Part shown: positions 1-9,890 of the stretch, piece after piece | Layout: the number at the start of each line of letters is the position of its first letter | Numbering within the stretch: the first letter of the stretch is position 1 | NCBI GenBank assembly: GCA_018716015.1 | Contig: DVKM01000068.1 | Coordinates: forward strand, 1 to 50,861 | From: Candidatus Enterenecus stercoripullorum | GTDB lineage: Bacteria; Bacillota; Clostridia; Oscillospirales; Oscillospiraceae | Reading direction: 5' to 3' | DNA: 50,861 nucleotides | Program-made: the position numbers and the translations under genes | Notes under the pieces: generated by a model | Seen by the model: only the letters and a program-made list of their open reading frames with translations | Told to the model about the DNA's origin: nothing | The model's database searches: none

Positions 1-1274
<1,274 letters not shown>

Positions 1275-1291
1275 TCAGCGTTCCGGAAAGC

Positions 1292-2812
1292 TCACTTCAC
1301 AATCAGGCTCTCCCCGGTCATCTCCGCGGGCTTAGGCAGGCCCATGAGATCCAGCATAGTGGGGGCCAGATCGGCCAGGCGGCCGTCCCGCAGCTTCACG
1401 TCCGCGCCCACTACGCAGCAGGGCACCAGGTTAGTGGTGTGGGCGGTGAAGGGTGTACCGTCTTCATTGCGCATATGCTCGGCGTTGCCGTGGTCGGCAG
1501 TGATGATGGCCACGCCGCCCATCTTCAAGGTGGCGTTCACCACCTGGTTCACACCGTCGTCCACCGCTTCCACCGCCTTAACGGCGGCGTCATACACGCC
1601 GGTGTGGCCCACCATATCACAGTTGGCGAAGTTGAGGATGACCACGTCGTACTTCCCGCTCTCGATGCGGGCCACGGCCTCCTTCGTCACCTCGGGCTCG
1701 CTCATCTCCGGCTGGAGGTCATAGGTGGCCACCTTGGGAGAGGGGATCAGGCAGCGGTCCTCCCCAGGGAAAGTCTTTTCCACGCCGCCGTTAAAGAAGA
1801 AGGTGACATGGGCGTACTTCTCCGTCTCGGCAATGCGCAGCTGGGTCAGGCCCTTGTCTGAGATATATTCCCCGAAGATATTGTACAGCTGCTCCCGGGG
1901 ATAGGCCACCTCCACGTTGGGCATGGTGGCGTCATACTCGGTGGTGCACACATACTGCACTGGGAAGTAGCCCTTCTTGCGCTCAAAGCCGGAAAAGTCC
2001 GGGTCCACAAAGGTCCGGGTGATCTCCCGGGCCCGGTCGGGCCGGAAGTTGTAGAAGATGATGGAGTCCCCCGCTCCCACGCCCGCACCCTGGGCGCACA
2101 CCACGGGCTCCACGAACTCGTCGGTGACCCCAGCGTCATAGGACTTCTGAACCGCGGCCACGGGGTCAGCCTCATAGGGGGCCTCGCCGTAGGCGATGGC
2201 GTCATAGGCCCGCACCACCCGCTCCCAGCGGTTATCCCGATCCATGGCGTAATACCGGCCCATGACGGTGGCGATCTGGCCCACGCCCAGCTGCTTCACA
2301 TAGTCCTGAAGGCGCTGGACAAAACCCTTGCCGGAGGTGGGGGGCACGTCCCGGCCGTCCAGGAAACAGTGGACATATACTTTGTCCAGTCCCCGCTCCT
2401 TGGCCATGCGTAGCAGGGCAAACAGGTGTTCGATGTGGGAATGCACGCCCCCGTCGCTGAGAAGGCCAAACAGGTGCAGGGCGGTGCCCTTCTCCTTGCA
2501 GACATCCATGGCCCGCACATAGGCGGGGTTTCGGAAAAAGCCGCCCTCCTGGATATCCAGGGAGATCCGGGGCAGGTCCTGGAACACCACCCGGCCGGCG
2601 CCGATGTTGGTGTGACCCACCTCGCTGTTGCCCATCTGGCCGTCGGGCAGGCCCACATCTAAGCCGGAGGCAGACAGCTTGCAGCAGCTGTTCTCCCCAA
2701 AAATCCGGTCCAAATTGGGCTTCTTGGCTGCGGCGATGGCGTTATCCCCCGCCGCGGTGGAGTTGGACAGGCCGAAACCGTCCATGATCATTAAGACAAT
2801 TGGTTTCTTCAT
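1292..2812 (-). CDS. gpmI: 2,3-bisphosphoglycerate-independent phosphoglycerate mutase
   Basis: Interconverts 3- and 2-phosphoglycerate using two Mn2+ ions and a phosphoserine intermediate. At 506 residues it has the normal family length. The alkaline-phosphatase-type metal site is visible as MDGFG with Asp11, the catalytic Ser63 lies in GNSEVGHTN, and the C-terminal metal motif ADHGNAE is intact. GAAAGG lies a short distance upstream of the ATG at 2812. It sits between tpiA and eno on the same strand, in pathway order. The 190 bp separating it from tpiA hold a repeat unit described separately, so co-transcription with tpiA is likely but not certain. Confidence 0.97.
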   Translation of the reverse strand: MKKPIVLMIMDGFGLSNSTAAGDNAIAAAKKPNLDRIFGENSCCKLSASGLDVGLPDGQMGNSEVGHTNIGAGRVVFQDLPRISLDIQEGGFFRNPAYVRAMDVCKEKGTALHLFGLLSDGGVHSHIEHLFALLRMAKERGLDKVYVHCFLDGRDVPPTSGKGFVQRLQDYVKQLGVGQIATVMGRYYAMDRDNRWERVVRAYDAIAYGEAPYEADPVAAVQKSYDAGVTDEFVEPVVCAQGAGVGAGDSIIFYNFRPDRAREITRTFVDPDFSGFERKKGYFPVQYVCTTEYDATMPNVEVAYPREQLYNIFGEYISDKGLTQLRIAETEKYAHVTFFFNGGVEKTFPGEDRCLIPSPKVATYDLQPEMSEPEVTKEAVARIESGKYDVVILNFANCDMVGHTGVYDAAVKAVEAVDDGVNQVVNATLKMGGVAIITADHGNAEHMRNEDGTPFTAHTTNLVPCCVVGADVKLRDGRLADLAPTMLDLMGLPKPAEMTGESLIVK

Positions 2813-2841
2813 ACAAATGCCTTTCTTTCAAAGGATAGAGA

Positions 2842-3013
2842 AATCCGGCGCTTCTTTCTGGTCACGCCTCCGTTCCCTCACGCCCGGGTCGATAAGTCCT
2901 CCGACTACGCCGCCAAACATCCGGGGCCCTCGCCCCTCCTTGGTTTGCCGGCCTTCGCTCCAGCCTTATCTCCCCTGTTCGGGAATCCGGCGCTTCTTCC
3001 TGGTCACGCCTCC
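2842..3013 (-). repeat. Composite intergenic repeat, copy A (X-E-X)
   Basis: Two 30-bp direct repeats with one mismatch (2842-2871 and 2984-3013, offset 142 bp) flank an 80-bp core (2891-2970). Read on the minus strand, the core begins GATAAG and ends CTTATC. It carries a central CCAAGGAGG and a GGATG followed by TTTGGCG. The right-hand 30-bp repeat includes the last codons of tpiA, so the short 3' tip of that gene is duplicated. Two further diverged cores lie at 20663-20741 and 20805-20881. The family identity is unknown to me. Confidence 0.75.
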
Positions 3014-3780
3014 TGGTTGGCTGCGTTGATGATTGCCATGAAGTCCTCTGGCTTCAGGGATGCCCCACCGATCAGGCCGCCGTCGATGTCGGGCTGAGAG
3101 AGCAGCTCGGCGGCGTTCTTGGCATTCATGGAACCGCCGTACTGGATGGTGACGGCCCGGGCCACCCGGGCGCCGTACTGCTTGCGGATGACGGCGCGGA
3201 TGTGGCTGCACACTGCGCCCGCCTGCTCGGCAGTGGCGGTCTTGCCAGTGCCGATGGCCCAGATGGGCTCGTAGGCGATGACCACCCGGCGCACCTGGCT
3301 CTCGGCCAGGCCGGCCAAGGCCACCTTCACCTGGTAGGTGATCAGCTCCTCGGTGACCCCCAGCTCCCGCTGCTCCAGGCTCTCGCCCACGCAGAGGATG
3401 GGGCGCAAGCCGGCGTCCAGAGCGGCCTTCACCTTCTTGTTGACGGTGAAGTCGGTCTCGTTGTAATACTGGCGGCGCTCGGAGTGGCCGACGATCACAT
3501 ACTTGGCCCCCACGTCCTTGAGCATCTCCACGGTGACCTCGCCGGTGTAGGCGCCGGAGGCCTCATAATGGCAGGTCTCGCCGCCGATGGCCACCCGGGT
3601 GTCCTTGAACAGCCGGACAGCGCCGGGAATATTCACAGCAGGCACACACAAAACCACCTCACACCACTTGTGCTTACCCAGCATGGGTTTGATGGCCTCG
3701 GCATAAGCACGGGTCTCGGTGAGGGTCTTGTTCATCTTCCAGTTGCCGGCGATGATAGTCTTACGGTATTTCAGATTCAT
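3004..3780 (-). CDS. tpiA: Triose-phosphate isomerase
   Basis: Interconverts dihydroxyacetone phosphate and glyceraldehyde 3-phosphate. The 258 residues form a complete TIM barrel. The catalytic Lys15 is in GNWKMN, His99 in VIVGHSERR and Glu171 in AYEPIWAIGTGK, which also contains the mobile phosphate loop; IQYGGSM is the second phosphate-binding segment. AAAGGAAG precedes the ATG at 3780. The gene lies between pgk and gpmI on the minus strand. Its last few codons are part of a 30-bp direct repeat, and the reading frame ends normally with NQEA, so the repeat has not damaged it. Confidence 0.97.
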   Translation of the reverse strand: MNLKYRKTIIAGNWKMNKTLTETRAYAEAIKPMLGKHKWCEVVLCVPAVNIPGAVRLFKDTRVAIGGETCHYEASGAYTGEVTVEMLKDVGAKYVIVGHSERRQYYNETDFTVNKKVKAALDAGLRPILCVGESLEQRELGVTEELITYQVKVALAGLAESQVRRVVIAYEPIWAIGTGKTATAEQAGAVCSHIRAVIRKQYGARVARAVTIQYGGSMNAKNAAELLSQPDIDGGLIGGASLKPEDFMAIINAANQEA

Positions 3781-3830
3781 CTTAGGGAACTTCCTTTCTG
3801 CGTTTCTTCTGTCTTAACGCGGCTCAAACC

Positions 3831-3898
3831 TTACTTGTCCAGCAGGCAGGCACCCCCGGCAGTTCCTTGCCTTCCAGGAACTCCAGGGAGGCGCCGCC
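3831..3898 (-). pseudogene. Duplicated 3' end of pgk
   Basis: These 68 bases match the last 69 bases of the adjacent pgk gene (4044-4112) with a single 1-bp deletion. They include the stop codon and the codons for the terminal [18 protein letters not shown] segment. The copy lies 213 bp further downstream in the same orientation, so it is a direct duplication of the gene end. It has no start and the deletion breaks the frame. The near-identity shows either a recent event or continuing gene conversion. Confidence 0.85.
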
Positions 3899-4043
3899 CA
3901 GCGAAGCTGCGCTTCGCCGGGACCCCTTCTTTTACAATCCTCGGGCGAAATGAATTCGCCCTGCGGCAAGGTTTGTTGCGCAAACACTTGTGCGCGCCGT
4001 TCGGCGCGGCTCGCCTGCTCTCGCGCGGCGGCGCTGGAACTCT
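3899..4043. repeat. Hairpin-rich insert between pgk end copies
   Basis: A 145-bp segment sits exactly between the intact pgk 3' end and its duplicate. It contains several short perfect inverted repeats: GCGAAG/CTTCGC around 3902-3917, GGGCGAA/TTCGCCC with a 5-nt loop around 3944-3962, and a TTTG-GCGC-CAAA type stem near 3973-3988. No coding potential is apparent. The placement between direct repeats suggests an inserted mobile or RNA-like module. Confidence 0.55.
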
Positions 4044-5237
4044 TTACTTGTCCAGCAGGCAGGCCACCCCCGGCAGTTCCTTGCCTTCCAGGAACTCCAG
4101 GGAGGCGCCGCCGCCGGTGGAGATGTGGGTCATTTTGTCGGCATAGCCCAACTGGGCCACGGCCGCCGCGCTGTCGCCCCCGCCCACGATGGTGATGGCG
4201 CGGCTCTCGGCCAGGGCCTTGGCCATGGCCCGGGTGCCCTCGGCAAAGGCGGGGAACTCAAACACGCCCATGGGACCGTTCCAGATGACGGTACCCGCAT
4301 CCTTTACCGCGTCGGAGAACAGTTCAATCGTCTTGGGACCGATGTCCATGCCCATACGGTCATCGGGAATGGCCATGGTGTCCACCAGCTCGGGCTTGGC
4401 GTCGGCGGAGAACTCAGCCGCGCACAGGGTGTCCACCGGCAGCAGGAACTTCACGCCCTTGGCCTTGGCCTTGTCCATCATCTCCTTGCAGTAGTCCAGC
4501 CGGTCCTCCTCCAGCAGGGAAGTGCCCACGGTGCCGCCCATGGCCTTGACAAAGGTGTAAGCCATGCCGCCGCCGATGATGATGGTGTCGGCAATATCCA
4601 GCAGGTTGTTGATCACGCCGATCTTGGAGGACACCTTCGCGCCGCCCAGGATGGCCACCAGGGGGCGTTTGGGATTGGCCAGCGCGCCGCCCATGATCTC
4701 CAGCTCCTTCTGGATCAGGAAGCCGGATACGGCAGGCAGGTAAGCCGCCACGCCGGCGGTGGAGGCGTGGGCGCGGTGGACGGTACCAAAGGCGTCGGAC
4801 ACATACACATCGGCCAGAGAGGCCAGGGCCTTGGCGAACTCGGGGTCGTTGGCCTCCTCCCCCTTGTCAAAGCGCAGGTTCTCCAGCAGCATGATCTGGC
4901 CGGGCTGCAACGCGGCGGCCTTGGCCCGGGCGTCCTCGCCGATGATATCCTTGGCAAAAATAACCTCCTGACCCAGCAGCTCGCTCAGGCGCTTGGCCAC
5001 GGGCGCCAGAGTCAAAGACTCTTTCCACTCCCCCTTGGGCTTGCCCAGATGGGAGCAGGCGATCACCGCCGCACCCTGCTCCAGCAGGTACTTCAGGGTG
5101 GGCAGGGCGGCCACGATGCGCTTGTCGTCAGTGATGGCGCCGGTGGCCTTGTCCTGGGGCACATTAAAGTCGCAGCGGCACAGCACCTTCTTGCCCTTCA
5201 CATCGATGTCTTTGACCGTTTTCTTGTTGTAATTCAT
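4044..5237 (-). CDS. pgk: Phosphoglycerate kinase
   Basis: Transfers phosphate from 1,3-bisphosphoglycerate to ADP, the first ATP-yielding step of lower glycolysis. At 397 residues it is full length. The N-lobe substrate site is seen in CRCDFNVP and SHLGKPKG, the hinge region in LENLRF and [13 protein letters not shown], and the nucleotide site in [19 protein letters not shown] and the terminal [15 protein letters not shown] lies before the ATG at 5237. It is the first glycolytic gene of the minus-strand cluster and starts 90 bp after trmL. The 3' end is duplicated immediately downstream, with the functional copy being this one. No gapA is present in the cluster. Confidence 0.97.
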   Translation of the reverse strand: MNYNKKTVKDIDVKGKKVLCRCDFNVPQDKATGAITDDKRIVAALPTLKYLLEQGAAVIACSHLGKPKGEWKESLTLAPVAKRLSELLGQEVIFAKDIIGEDARAKAAALQPGQIMLLENLRFDKGEEANDPEFAKALASLADVYVSDAFGTVHRAHASTAGVAAYLPAVSGFLIQKELEIMGGALANPKRPLVAILGGAKVSSKIGVINNLLDIADTIIIGGGMAYTFVKAMGGTVGTSLLEEDRLDYCKEMMDKAKAKGVKFLLPVDTLCAAEFSADAKPELVDTMAIPDDRMGMDIGPKTIELFSDAVKDAGTVIWNGPMGVFEFPAFAEGTRAMAKALAESRAITIVGGGDSAAAVAQLGYADKMTHISTGGGASLEFLEGKELPGVACLLDK

Positions 5238-5327
5238 ACTTCAGTTCTCCTTTCACATAATCGCAAGGAAAGAAACAGGAGGGCGATCCCTCCAGGGGTC
5301 ACAAATGAACATATGCCAGTGGCGGGC

Positions 5328-5819
5328 TCACGGCTGGGCCCGCGCCATCTCCCCCTCTCCGCAAAGTCCGGGGAAGCCTTGCTGCCGCAGAGCCTCGTAG
5401 GTGAGGATAGCGACGCAGTTGGCCAGGTTCAGGCTGCGGGCATCGGGCCGCATGGGAATGCGCAGACACCGGTCGGCGTATCGGTCCCGGAAGGTCTGGG
5501 GCAGTCCGGCGGTCTCTTTCCCGAAGAACAGCCAGCACCCGTCCCGGAACCGGGCCTTGGTATAATCCCGGGGCGCTTTGGTGGTGGCCAGCCACAGATC
5601 GGGGTCCGGATTCTGAAGAAACAGCTCCTCCAGGCTGGGGTAAACCCGTAGGTCCACCATGGGCCAGTAGTCCAGGCCCGCCCGGCGTACCGCCCGGTCG
5701 CTGATGTCAAACCCCAGGGGCTCCACCAGGTGCAGTCGACATCGGGTTGCGGCACATGTACGGGCAATATTGCCGCAATTCTGCGGAATTTCAGGCTCTA
5801 CCAACACAATATTGACCAT
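5328..5819 (-). CDS. trmL: tRNA (cytidine(34)-2'-O)-methyltransferase
   Basis: A SPOUT-class methyltransferase that 2'-O-methylates the wobble base of tRNA-Leu isoacceptors using S-adenosylmethionine. The 163-residue length fits TrmL, which is a minimal knotted SPOUT domain without an extra RNA-binding domain. Motifs visible are NIARTCAAT near the N-terminus, FGKETAGLP, and the C-terminal trefoil-knot segments RIPM and RSLNLANCVAILTYEAL. The start at 5819 follows a strong AAGGAGGG. A matching promoter lies just upstream, so trmL probably begins the transcript that continues into pgk. Confidence 0.93.
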   Translation of the reverse strand: MVNIVLVEPEIPQNCGNIARTCAATRCRLHLVEPLGFDISDRAVRRAGLDYWPMVDLRVYPSLEELFLQNPDPDLWLATTKAPRDYTKARFRDGCWLFFGKETAGLPQTFRDRYADRCLRIPMRPDARSLNLANCVAILTYEALRQQGFPGLCGEGEMARAQP

Positions 5820-5842
5820 AATTGCCCTCCTTAACCATGGAC

Positions 5843-5871
5843 ATTATATGCGTTCCCGAGGCAAAATACAA
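5843..5871 (-). promoter_or_regulatory. Sigma-A promoter for trmL (and pgk cluster)
   Basis: On the minus strand a TTGTAT -35 box (5866-5871) is separated by 17 bp from a perfect TATAAT -10 box (5843-5848). It lies about 25 bp before the trmL start codon. Confidence 0.75.
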
Positions 5872-5971
5872 GAGCAAATCCGGCATAAGTGTGAAAATTT
5901 TAACTTTTCGCCCTTTTTATCTAAAAAGTTTCTTCTTTTCGGGGAATTTAACCAAAAAGCTGATAAACCGG

Positions 5972-6001
5972 TTGCCAACCATATCGGGGCGATGATACAA
6001 T
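5972..6001 (+). promoter_or_regulatory. Sigma-A promoter for udk
   Basis: TTGCCA (5972-5977) and TACAAT (5996-6001) with an 18-bp spacer, 51 bp ahead of the udk start. The surrounding 5820-6052 interval is AT-rich and holds the divergent trmL and udk promoters and no gene. Confidence 0.65.
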
Positions 6002-6052
6002 AGCGTATCCTAAACATTGGCAGGCCCCCGTTTAAAAAAAGGAGCTGATTTT

Positions 6053-6670
6053 GTGGATACTATCATTATTGGGATTGCCGGCGGCACCGGCTCGGGCAAG
6101 ACCACCCTGACCCGCAAGCTCCAGGAGACCTTCGGCCCGGATGTGTCGGTGGTCTATCACGACAACTACTATAAGCGCCACGACGGCATGACCTATACCC
6201 AGCGTGCGGCGCTGAACTATGACCATCCCGACGCCTTTGACACCGTGCTGATGGTGGAGCATCTCAGGCAGCTGCTGGACGGCCGGAGCGTTCAGTGCCC
6301 CGTCTACGACTACACTGTCCACAACCGCTCTGATGAGACCATTGAGGTCCGCCCCACCAAGGTCATGATCGTGGAGGGCATTTTGATCTTTGAGAACAAG
6401 TCCCTGCGGGATCTCATGGACATCAAAATTTTTGTGGATACCGACGCGGACGTGCGTATCCTGCGCCGCATCCTCCGGGACGTGAAGGAGCGTGGCCGCT
6501 CCCTGGACTCCGTCATCAGCCAGTATCTCACCACCGTCAAGCCTATGCACGAGCAGTTTGTCCAGCCCAGCCGGCAGTACGCCGACATCGTGGTGCTGGA
6601 GGGCGGACACAACCTGGTGGCCTTGGACATGATTATCAACCACATCCGCGGCCATATCTCCCAAAACTGA
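6053..6670 (+). CDS. udk: Uridine kinase
   Basis: Phosphorylates uridine and cytidine to UMP and CMP in pyrimidine salvage. The P-loop GIAGGTGSGKTT lies about eight residues from the start, and the HDNYYK segment of uridine kinases follows at the expected distance. I place the start at the GTG at 6053 because GGAG ends eight bases before it; a TTG at 6017 in the same frame has no ribosome binding site. The resulting 205-residue product matches the family length. It stands alone after its own promoter; the next gene begins 170 bp later and is functionally unrelated. Confidence 0.95.
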   Translation: MDTIIIGIAGGTGSGKTTLTRKLQETFGPDVSVVYHDNYYKRHDGMTYTQRAALNYDHPDAFDTVLMVEHLRQLLDGRSVQCPVYDYTVHNRSDETIEVRPTKVMIVEGILIFENKSLRDLMDIKIFVDTDADVRILRRILRDVKERGRSLDSVISQYLTTVKPMHEQFVQPSRQYADIVVLEGGHNLVALDMIINHIRGHISQN

Positions 6671-6843
6671 CCGCTGGTTTATCTTTACAGCCCGCCGTTT
6701 CGCACCTGAGCTCCTTTTCCCCCGCACCGCCGGCAAAAATTTTTTCAATTCTTTGGGAACCTTTTTGGATCTCCTGCGTCAAATGGTACAGCGCGGGCGT
6801 CCCGCAGCTGAACTTTTCAAAACCAAAAAGGAGTATGAAACCA

Positions 6844-7377
6844 ATGTTGAAAAAGATGACTTCTCTTGTACTGGCGGGCGTTATGGCCCTGTCCCTCGTG
6901 GCCTGCGGCAGCCAGGGCGGCACTCCCTCCGCTGAACCCACTCCCGAGCCCCTGAGCATTGACCTGGCCGCGTTCTATGAGGAGATGTTCAGCACCATCT
7001 TCACCGATCCCGACAACTCCCCCTCCATGATGGAACTCACCGGCGACATGCTGGAGCAGGCCTACCCCGGCCTGGGTGAGGTGGAGACCACCCAGTGCCT
7101 GGTATACGCACCCATGATCACCGCCGTGGCCTATGAGGTGGCCCTGGTGGAGGTGGCCGACGCCGCTGACGTGCAGGCCGTGCAGGACATCTTCCAGACC
7201 CGCATCGACACCCAGATCGAGGGCGGCGCTTTCTACCCCGCCACTGTGGAGGCCTGGCAGAACAACTCTGAGATCGTTGTCCGGGACAATTACGTAGCCC
7301 TGTTCGTGGGCGCGGAGAAGGACCAGATGGTGGAGATGTTCAACGCCGCCGGCGCGTCTGACCCCGCCGCTGAATAA
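6844..7377 (+). CDS. DUF4358 lipoprotein (single domain)
   Basis: A secreted lipoprotein of about 177 residues. The signal peptide ends in a lipobox LSLVAC with Cys21 as the lipidated residue, followed by a short Pro/Thr/Glu spacer. The body, beginning SIDLAAFYEEMF and ending in VVRDNYVALFVGAEKDQ, matches what I know as DUF4358. Its function is not known. I prefer the ATG at 6844 over that at 6835 because AAAAGGAG is only one base from the earlier codon but ten from the later one. It is paralogous to the C-terminal half of the next gene, and both precede an MBOAT and a DHHW gene, a neighbourhood suggesting an envelope-modification module. Confidence 0.85.
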   Translation: MLKKMTSLVLAGVMALSLVACGSQGGTPSAEPTPEPLSIDLAAFYEEMFSTIFTDPDNSPSMMELTGDMLEQAYPGLGEVETTQCLVYAPMITAVAYEVALVEVADAADVQAVQDIFQTRIDTQIEGGAFYPATVEAWQNNSEIVVRDNYVALFVGAEKDQMVEMFNAAGASDPAAE

Positions 7378-7391
7378 ACAGGCCAATCACA

Positions 7392-7412
7392 GGGGGGCGC
7401 TCCGCGCCCCCC
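7392..7412. terminator. Strong GC hairpin between the DUF4358 genes
   Basis: A perfect 9-bp stem (GGGGGGCGC / GCGCCCCCC) with loop TCC lies 15 bp after the first DUF4358 gene. No T-tract follows, so it may act as an mRNA stabiliser or weak terminator rather than a classic intrinsic terminator. Confidence 0.5.
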
Positions 7413-7442
7413 TCCCTTGAAAAGGAGCTGACGATAAGCAAG

Positions 7443-8387
7443 ATGAGGCGTTCATTTTCTTTCCTGACGGTCTTGGCGCTGTGCCTGGCCCTTATGTACG
7501 CCTGTGCGGGGCCCGATCCCCAGGACGTTTCCTCTGTCGCTCCTTCCGCCGTTGTTTCCGGGGAGCCCTCCGAGACCCCCTCTGAAGCCCCCATCCAGGA
7601 GCCTTCCGAGGAGCCCTCTGAGGTCCCCCCTGAATCCCCTTCCCCGCAGCCTTCCACACCCCCCTCCCAGAATCTCCCCTCCCCCCCTTCCAGTAGGCCT
7701 TCCCCGCCGTCTTCCGAGGCTCCGTCCGCGCCCCAGCCCGGCATGGCGCTGGATCGGACCGAGATCGTGTTTACCGCCCCGGAGCACACCTTCCAGCTCA
7801 CCGTCTCCTTCACGGGGATGGAGGACATCCCGGGGGTTGTGTGGACCTCCAGCGATGAGGGGGTGGCTGCGGTGGACGGTAGCGGCCTTGTCACCGCCAT
7901 GGCCCCCGGCACCGCCACCATTACGGCAAAAAGCGACAACGGCCTGGCCGCCAGCTGCATCGTGCGCTGCCGGTGGGAGGAGACTTCCGACCGGCCCATC
8001 GATGTGGATCTCTCCGCCTTCGCCAATGTGGTGCTGTCGCAGTATGCCTTCGGCTCCCCAAGTTTGGCCGGCGACGACTCCATTGCCCAGCATTTCTCCG
8101 GCCTGACCTCCATCAGCGCCCAGCAGCGGCTAGTGTATCTGTGCCAGGAGCCCAAGAACGACGCCGAGCTGGTGCTGATGGAAGTGACCAACGCCGGGGA
8201 TGTGGACGCGGTCAAGGCCATTCTCCAGGCCCGTATCAACACCATGATCAGCGGTGGGGCGTGGTTCCCCGAGTCCACACAAATCTGGGCCGACCGTTCC
8301 CGAATTGTCTCCAACGGCAGCTATATCATGATGGTTGTCCATTCCCAATGCGACGCCATCGTCAGCGCGTTCCACGCCCTGTTCTGA
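7443..8387 (+). CDS. BIg2 plus DUF4358 lipoprotein
   Basis: A 314-residue lipoprotein (lipobox LMYAC, Cys21). Residues about 25-98 are a low-complexity Pro/Ser/Glu linker that should span the cell wall. Next is a bacterial Ig-like group 2 domain (about 100-178, with VWTSSDEGVAAVD and APGTATITA). A C-terminal DUF4358 domain similar to the preceding gene follows (VDLSAFANVV through GSYIMMVVHSQ). No function is known. The ATG at 7443 lies 15 bases after GGAG, unusually far, with no better ATG, GTG or TTG in frame. The Ig-like domain suggests display or carbohydrate contact at the surface. Confidence 0.82.
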   Translation: MRRSFSFLTVLALCLALMYACAGPDPQDVSSVAPSAVVSGEPSETPSEAPIQEPSEEPSEVPPESPSPQPSTPPSQNLPSPPSSRPSPPSSEAPSAPQPGMALDRTEIVFTAPEHTFQLTVSFTGMEDIPGVVWTSSDEGVAAVDGSGLVTAMAPGTATITAKSDNGLAASCIVRCRWEETSDRPIDVDLSAFANVVLSQYAFGSPSLAGDDSIAQHFSGLTSISAQQRLVYLCQEPKNDAELVLMEVTNAGDVDAVKAILQARINTMISGGAWFPESTQIWADRSRIVSNGSYIMMVVHSQCDAIVSAFHALF

Positions 8388-8408
8388 AGGTTATATCCTG
8401 CATACATA

Positions 8409-8440
8409 GCGGGGGGAGCCCCTGGGCTTCCCCCGCTTCT
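8409..8440 (+). terminator. Terminator after the BIg2/DUF4358 gene
   Basis: A 13-bp stem with one G-U pair (8409-8421 with 8424-8436) and a 2-nt apparent loop, followed by TTCT. It may only partly separate the lipoprotein genes from the MBOAT gene 40 bp downstream. Confidence 0.6.
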
Positions 8441-8480
8441 TTGCCCTGATTTCGCCGAATTCTGACGAGAGGTGACGGCC

Positions 8481-9878
8481 ATGGTATTCTCCACTCCGTA
8501 TTTTTTGTTCCTGTATCTACCTGCTGTACTCTTCCTGTACTATATCTCTCCCTTCCGCTACCGGAACTTTATCCTGCTGGTGTTCAACCTGCTGTTCTAT
8601 GGCTGGGGGGAGCCGGTGTATATCCTGCTGATGATCTTCACCATCGTGCTGGACTACTTCGCCGGCCTGATCGTCCACCGGTGCAAGCAGAAGGGCAATG
8701 ACAAAGGCGCTCGATGGGCGGTGGGCGTCTCCCTGGCCCTCAACCTGGCCATTCTCTTCTTCTTCAAATACTGGGATCTGGTGGCCACCACCCTCCAGTC
8801 CATCGGCATCCCCATGCCGGTTTTGAGTCTGACGCTGCCCATCGGCATCTCCTTCTACACCTTCCAGACCATGACCTACCCGGTGGATATCTACCGGGGG
8901 GATGCGGAAGTTCCCAAAAACCTGGTGAGCTTCGGCACTTTCGTCACCCTGTTCCCCCAGCTCATCGCCGGCCCCATCATCAAATATAAGGAACTGGCTG
9001 ACCAGATGAATTTCCGCACCCACTCCCCAGAGCAGTTTGCCTCCGGCGTGCAGATGTTTACCATCGGCCTGGCCAAGAAGGTGCTGCTGGCCAACTCCAT
9101 CGGCCAGCTGTGGGACGTGTATCTGGCCACCCCGGGCGCGCAGTTGACTACCCTGGGCGCCTGGCTGGGCATTCTGGCCTTCTCCATGCAGCTCTACTTC
9201 GACTTCTCCGGCTATTCGGACATGGCCGTGGGCATGGGCCAGATGATGGGCTTCAAGTTTTTGGCCAACTTCAACTACCCCTACCTGGCCAAGTCTGCCA
9301 CCGAGTTCTGGCGGCGCTGGCACATCTCCCTGGGCAGTTGGTTCCGGGAGTACCTGTATATCCCCCTGGGGGGCAATCGGGTAAAGGCCCCCAGACTGGT
9401 CTTCAACCTGTTTGTGGTGTGGGCCTGTACGGGTATCTGGCACGGCGCCAGCTGGAACTTCCTCCTCTGGGGCATGTACTACTTCCTCATCATCGTCTTT
9501 GAGCGCTTTTTCTTCTCCAAGGTGCTCCAGAAGCTGCCCGGCTGGATGGGCCACGTCTACGGGCTGTTTATTGTCATGGTTGGCTGGGCCCTGTTCGCCG
9601 TGGAGGATTTTTCCGCCATGGGCCTCTACCTCAAGGCCATGTTCGGCATGGGCGCAGGGCTGTTGGACTCCACCTTCCTATACTACCTGCGCAACTATCT
9701 GCCCATTCTGATCATCGCCCTTCTGGCGTCCACACCCCTGGCCGCCACCCTGTGGAAGAAGTTCTCCCCCCGGGTCAAACAGGTGGCCATTCCCGTCCTG
9801 GTGATTGCGGGTCTGGCCCTGGCCACCGCCTATCTGGTGGACGGCACCTACAACCCCTTCCTTTATTTCAGATTTTAA
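8481..9878 (+). CDS. MBOAT family O-acyltransferase (AlgI-like)
   Basis: A polytopic membrane acyltransferase of about 465 residues, related to AlgI, DltB and PatA, that passes acyl groups across the membrane for transfer to an extracellular glycan. The MBOAT core is clear: TEFWRRWHISLGSWFREYLY and the invariant-histidine segment TGIWHGASWNFLLWG. The N-terminus MVFSTPYFLFLYLP is typical of AlgI-type proteins. The ATG at 8481 is eight bases after GAGAGG; the GTG at 8472 overlaps that site and is less likely. The DHHW gene follows 12 bp downstream, so the pair is almost certainly co-expressed. The acceptor polymer is not visible from the sequence. Confidence 0.93.
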   Translation: MVFSTPYFLFLYLPAVLFLYYISPFRYRNFILLVFNLLFYGWGEPVYILLMIFTIVLDYFAGLIVHRCKQKGNDKGARWAVGVSLALNLAILFFFKYWDLVATTLQSIGIPMPVLSLTLPIGISFYTFQTMTYPVDIYRGDAEVPKNLVSFGTFVTLFPQLIAGPIIKYKELADQMNFRTHSPEQFASGVQMFTIGLAKKVLLANSIGQLWDVYLATPGAQLTTLGAWLGILAFSMQLYFDFSGYSDMAVGMGQMMGFKFLANFNYPYLAKSATEFWRRWHISLGSWFREYLYIPLGGNRVKAPRLVFNLFVVWACTGIWHGASWNFLLWGMYYFLIIVFERFFFSKVLQKLPGWMGHVYGLFIVMVGWALFAVEDFSAMGLYLKAMFGMGAGLLDSTFLYYLRNYLPILIIALLASTPLAATLWKKFSPRVKQVAIPVLVIAGLALATAYLVDGTYNPFLYFRF

Positions 9879-9890
9879 GGAGGCGCCGGC

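Noticed and set aside
3202-5651. Long plus-strand reading frames opposite tpiA and pgk (314 and 553 codons)
   Set aside because: They are antisense to clearly identified glycolytic genes, have His/Gly/Gln-rich nonsense composition typical of GC-rich antisense frames, and lack ribosome binding sites.
6017-6052. TTG start extending udk by 12 codons
   Set aside because: No ribosome binding site, and the extension would translate the AAAAAAAGGAG site of the GTG start at 6053.
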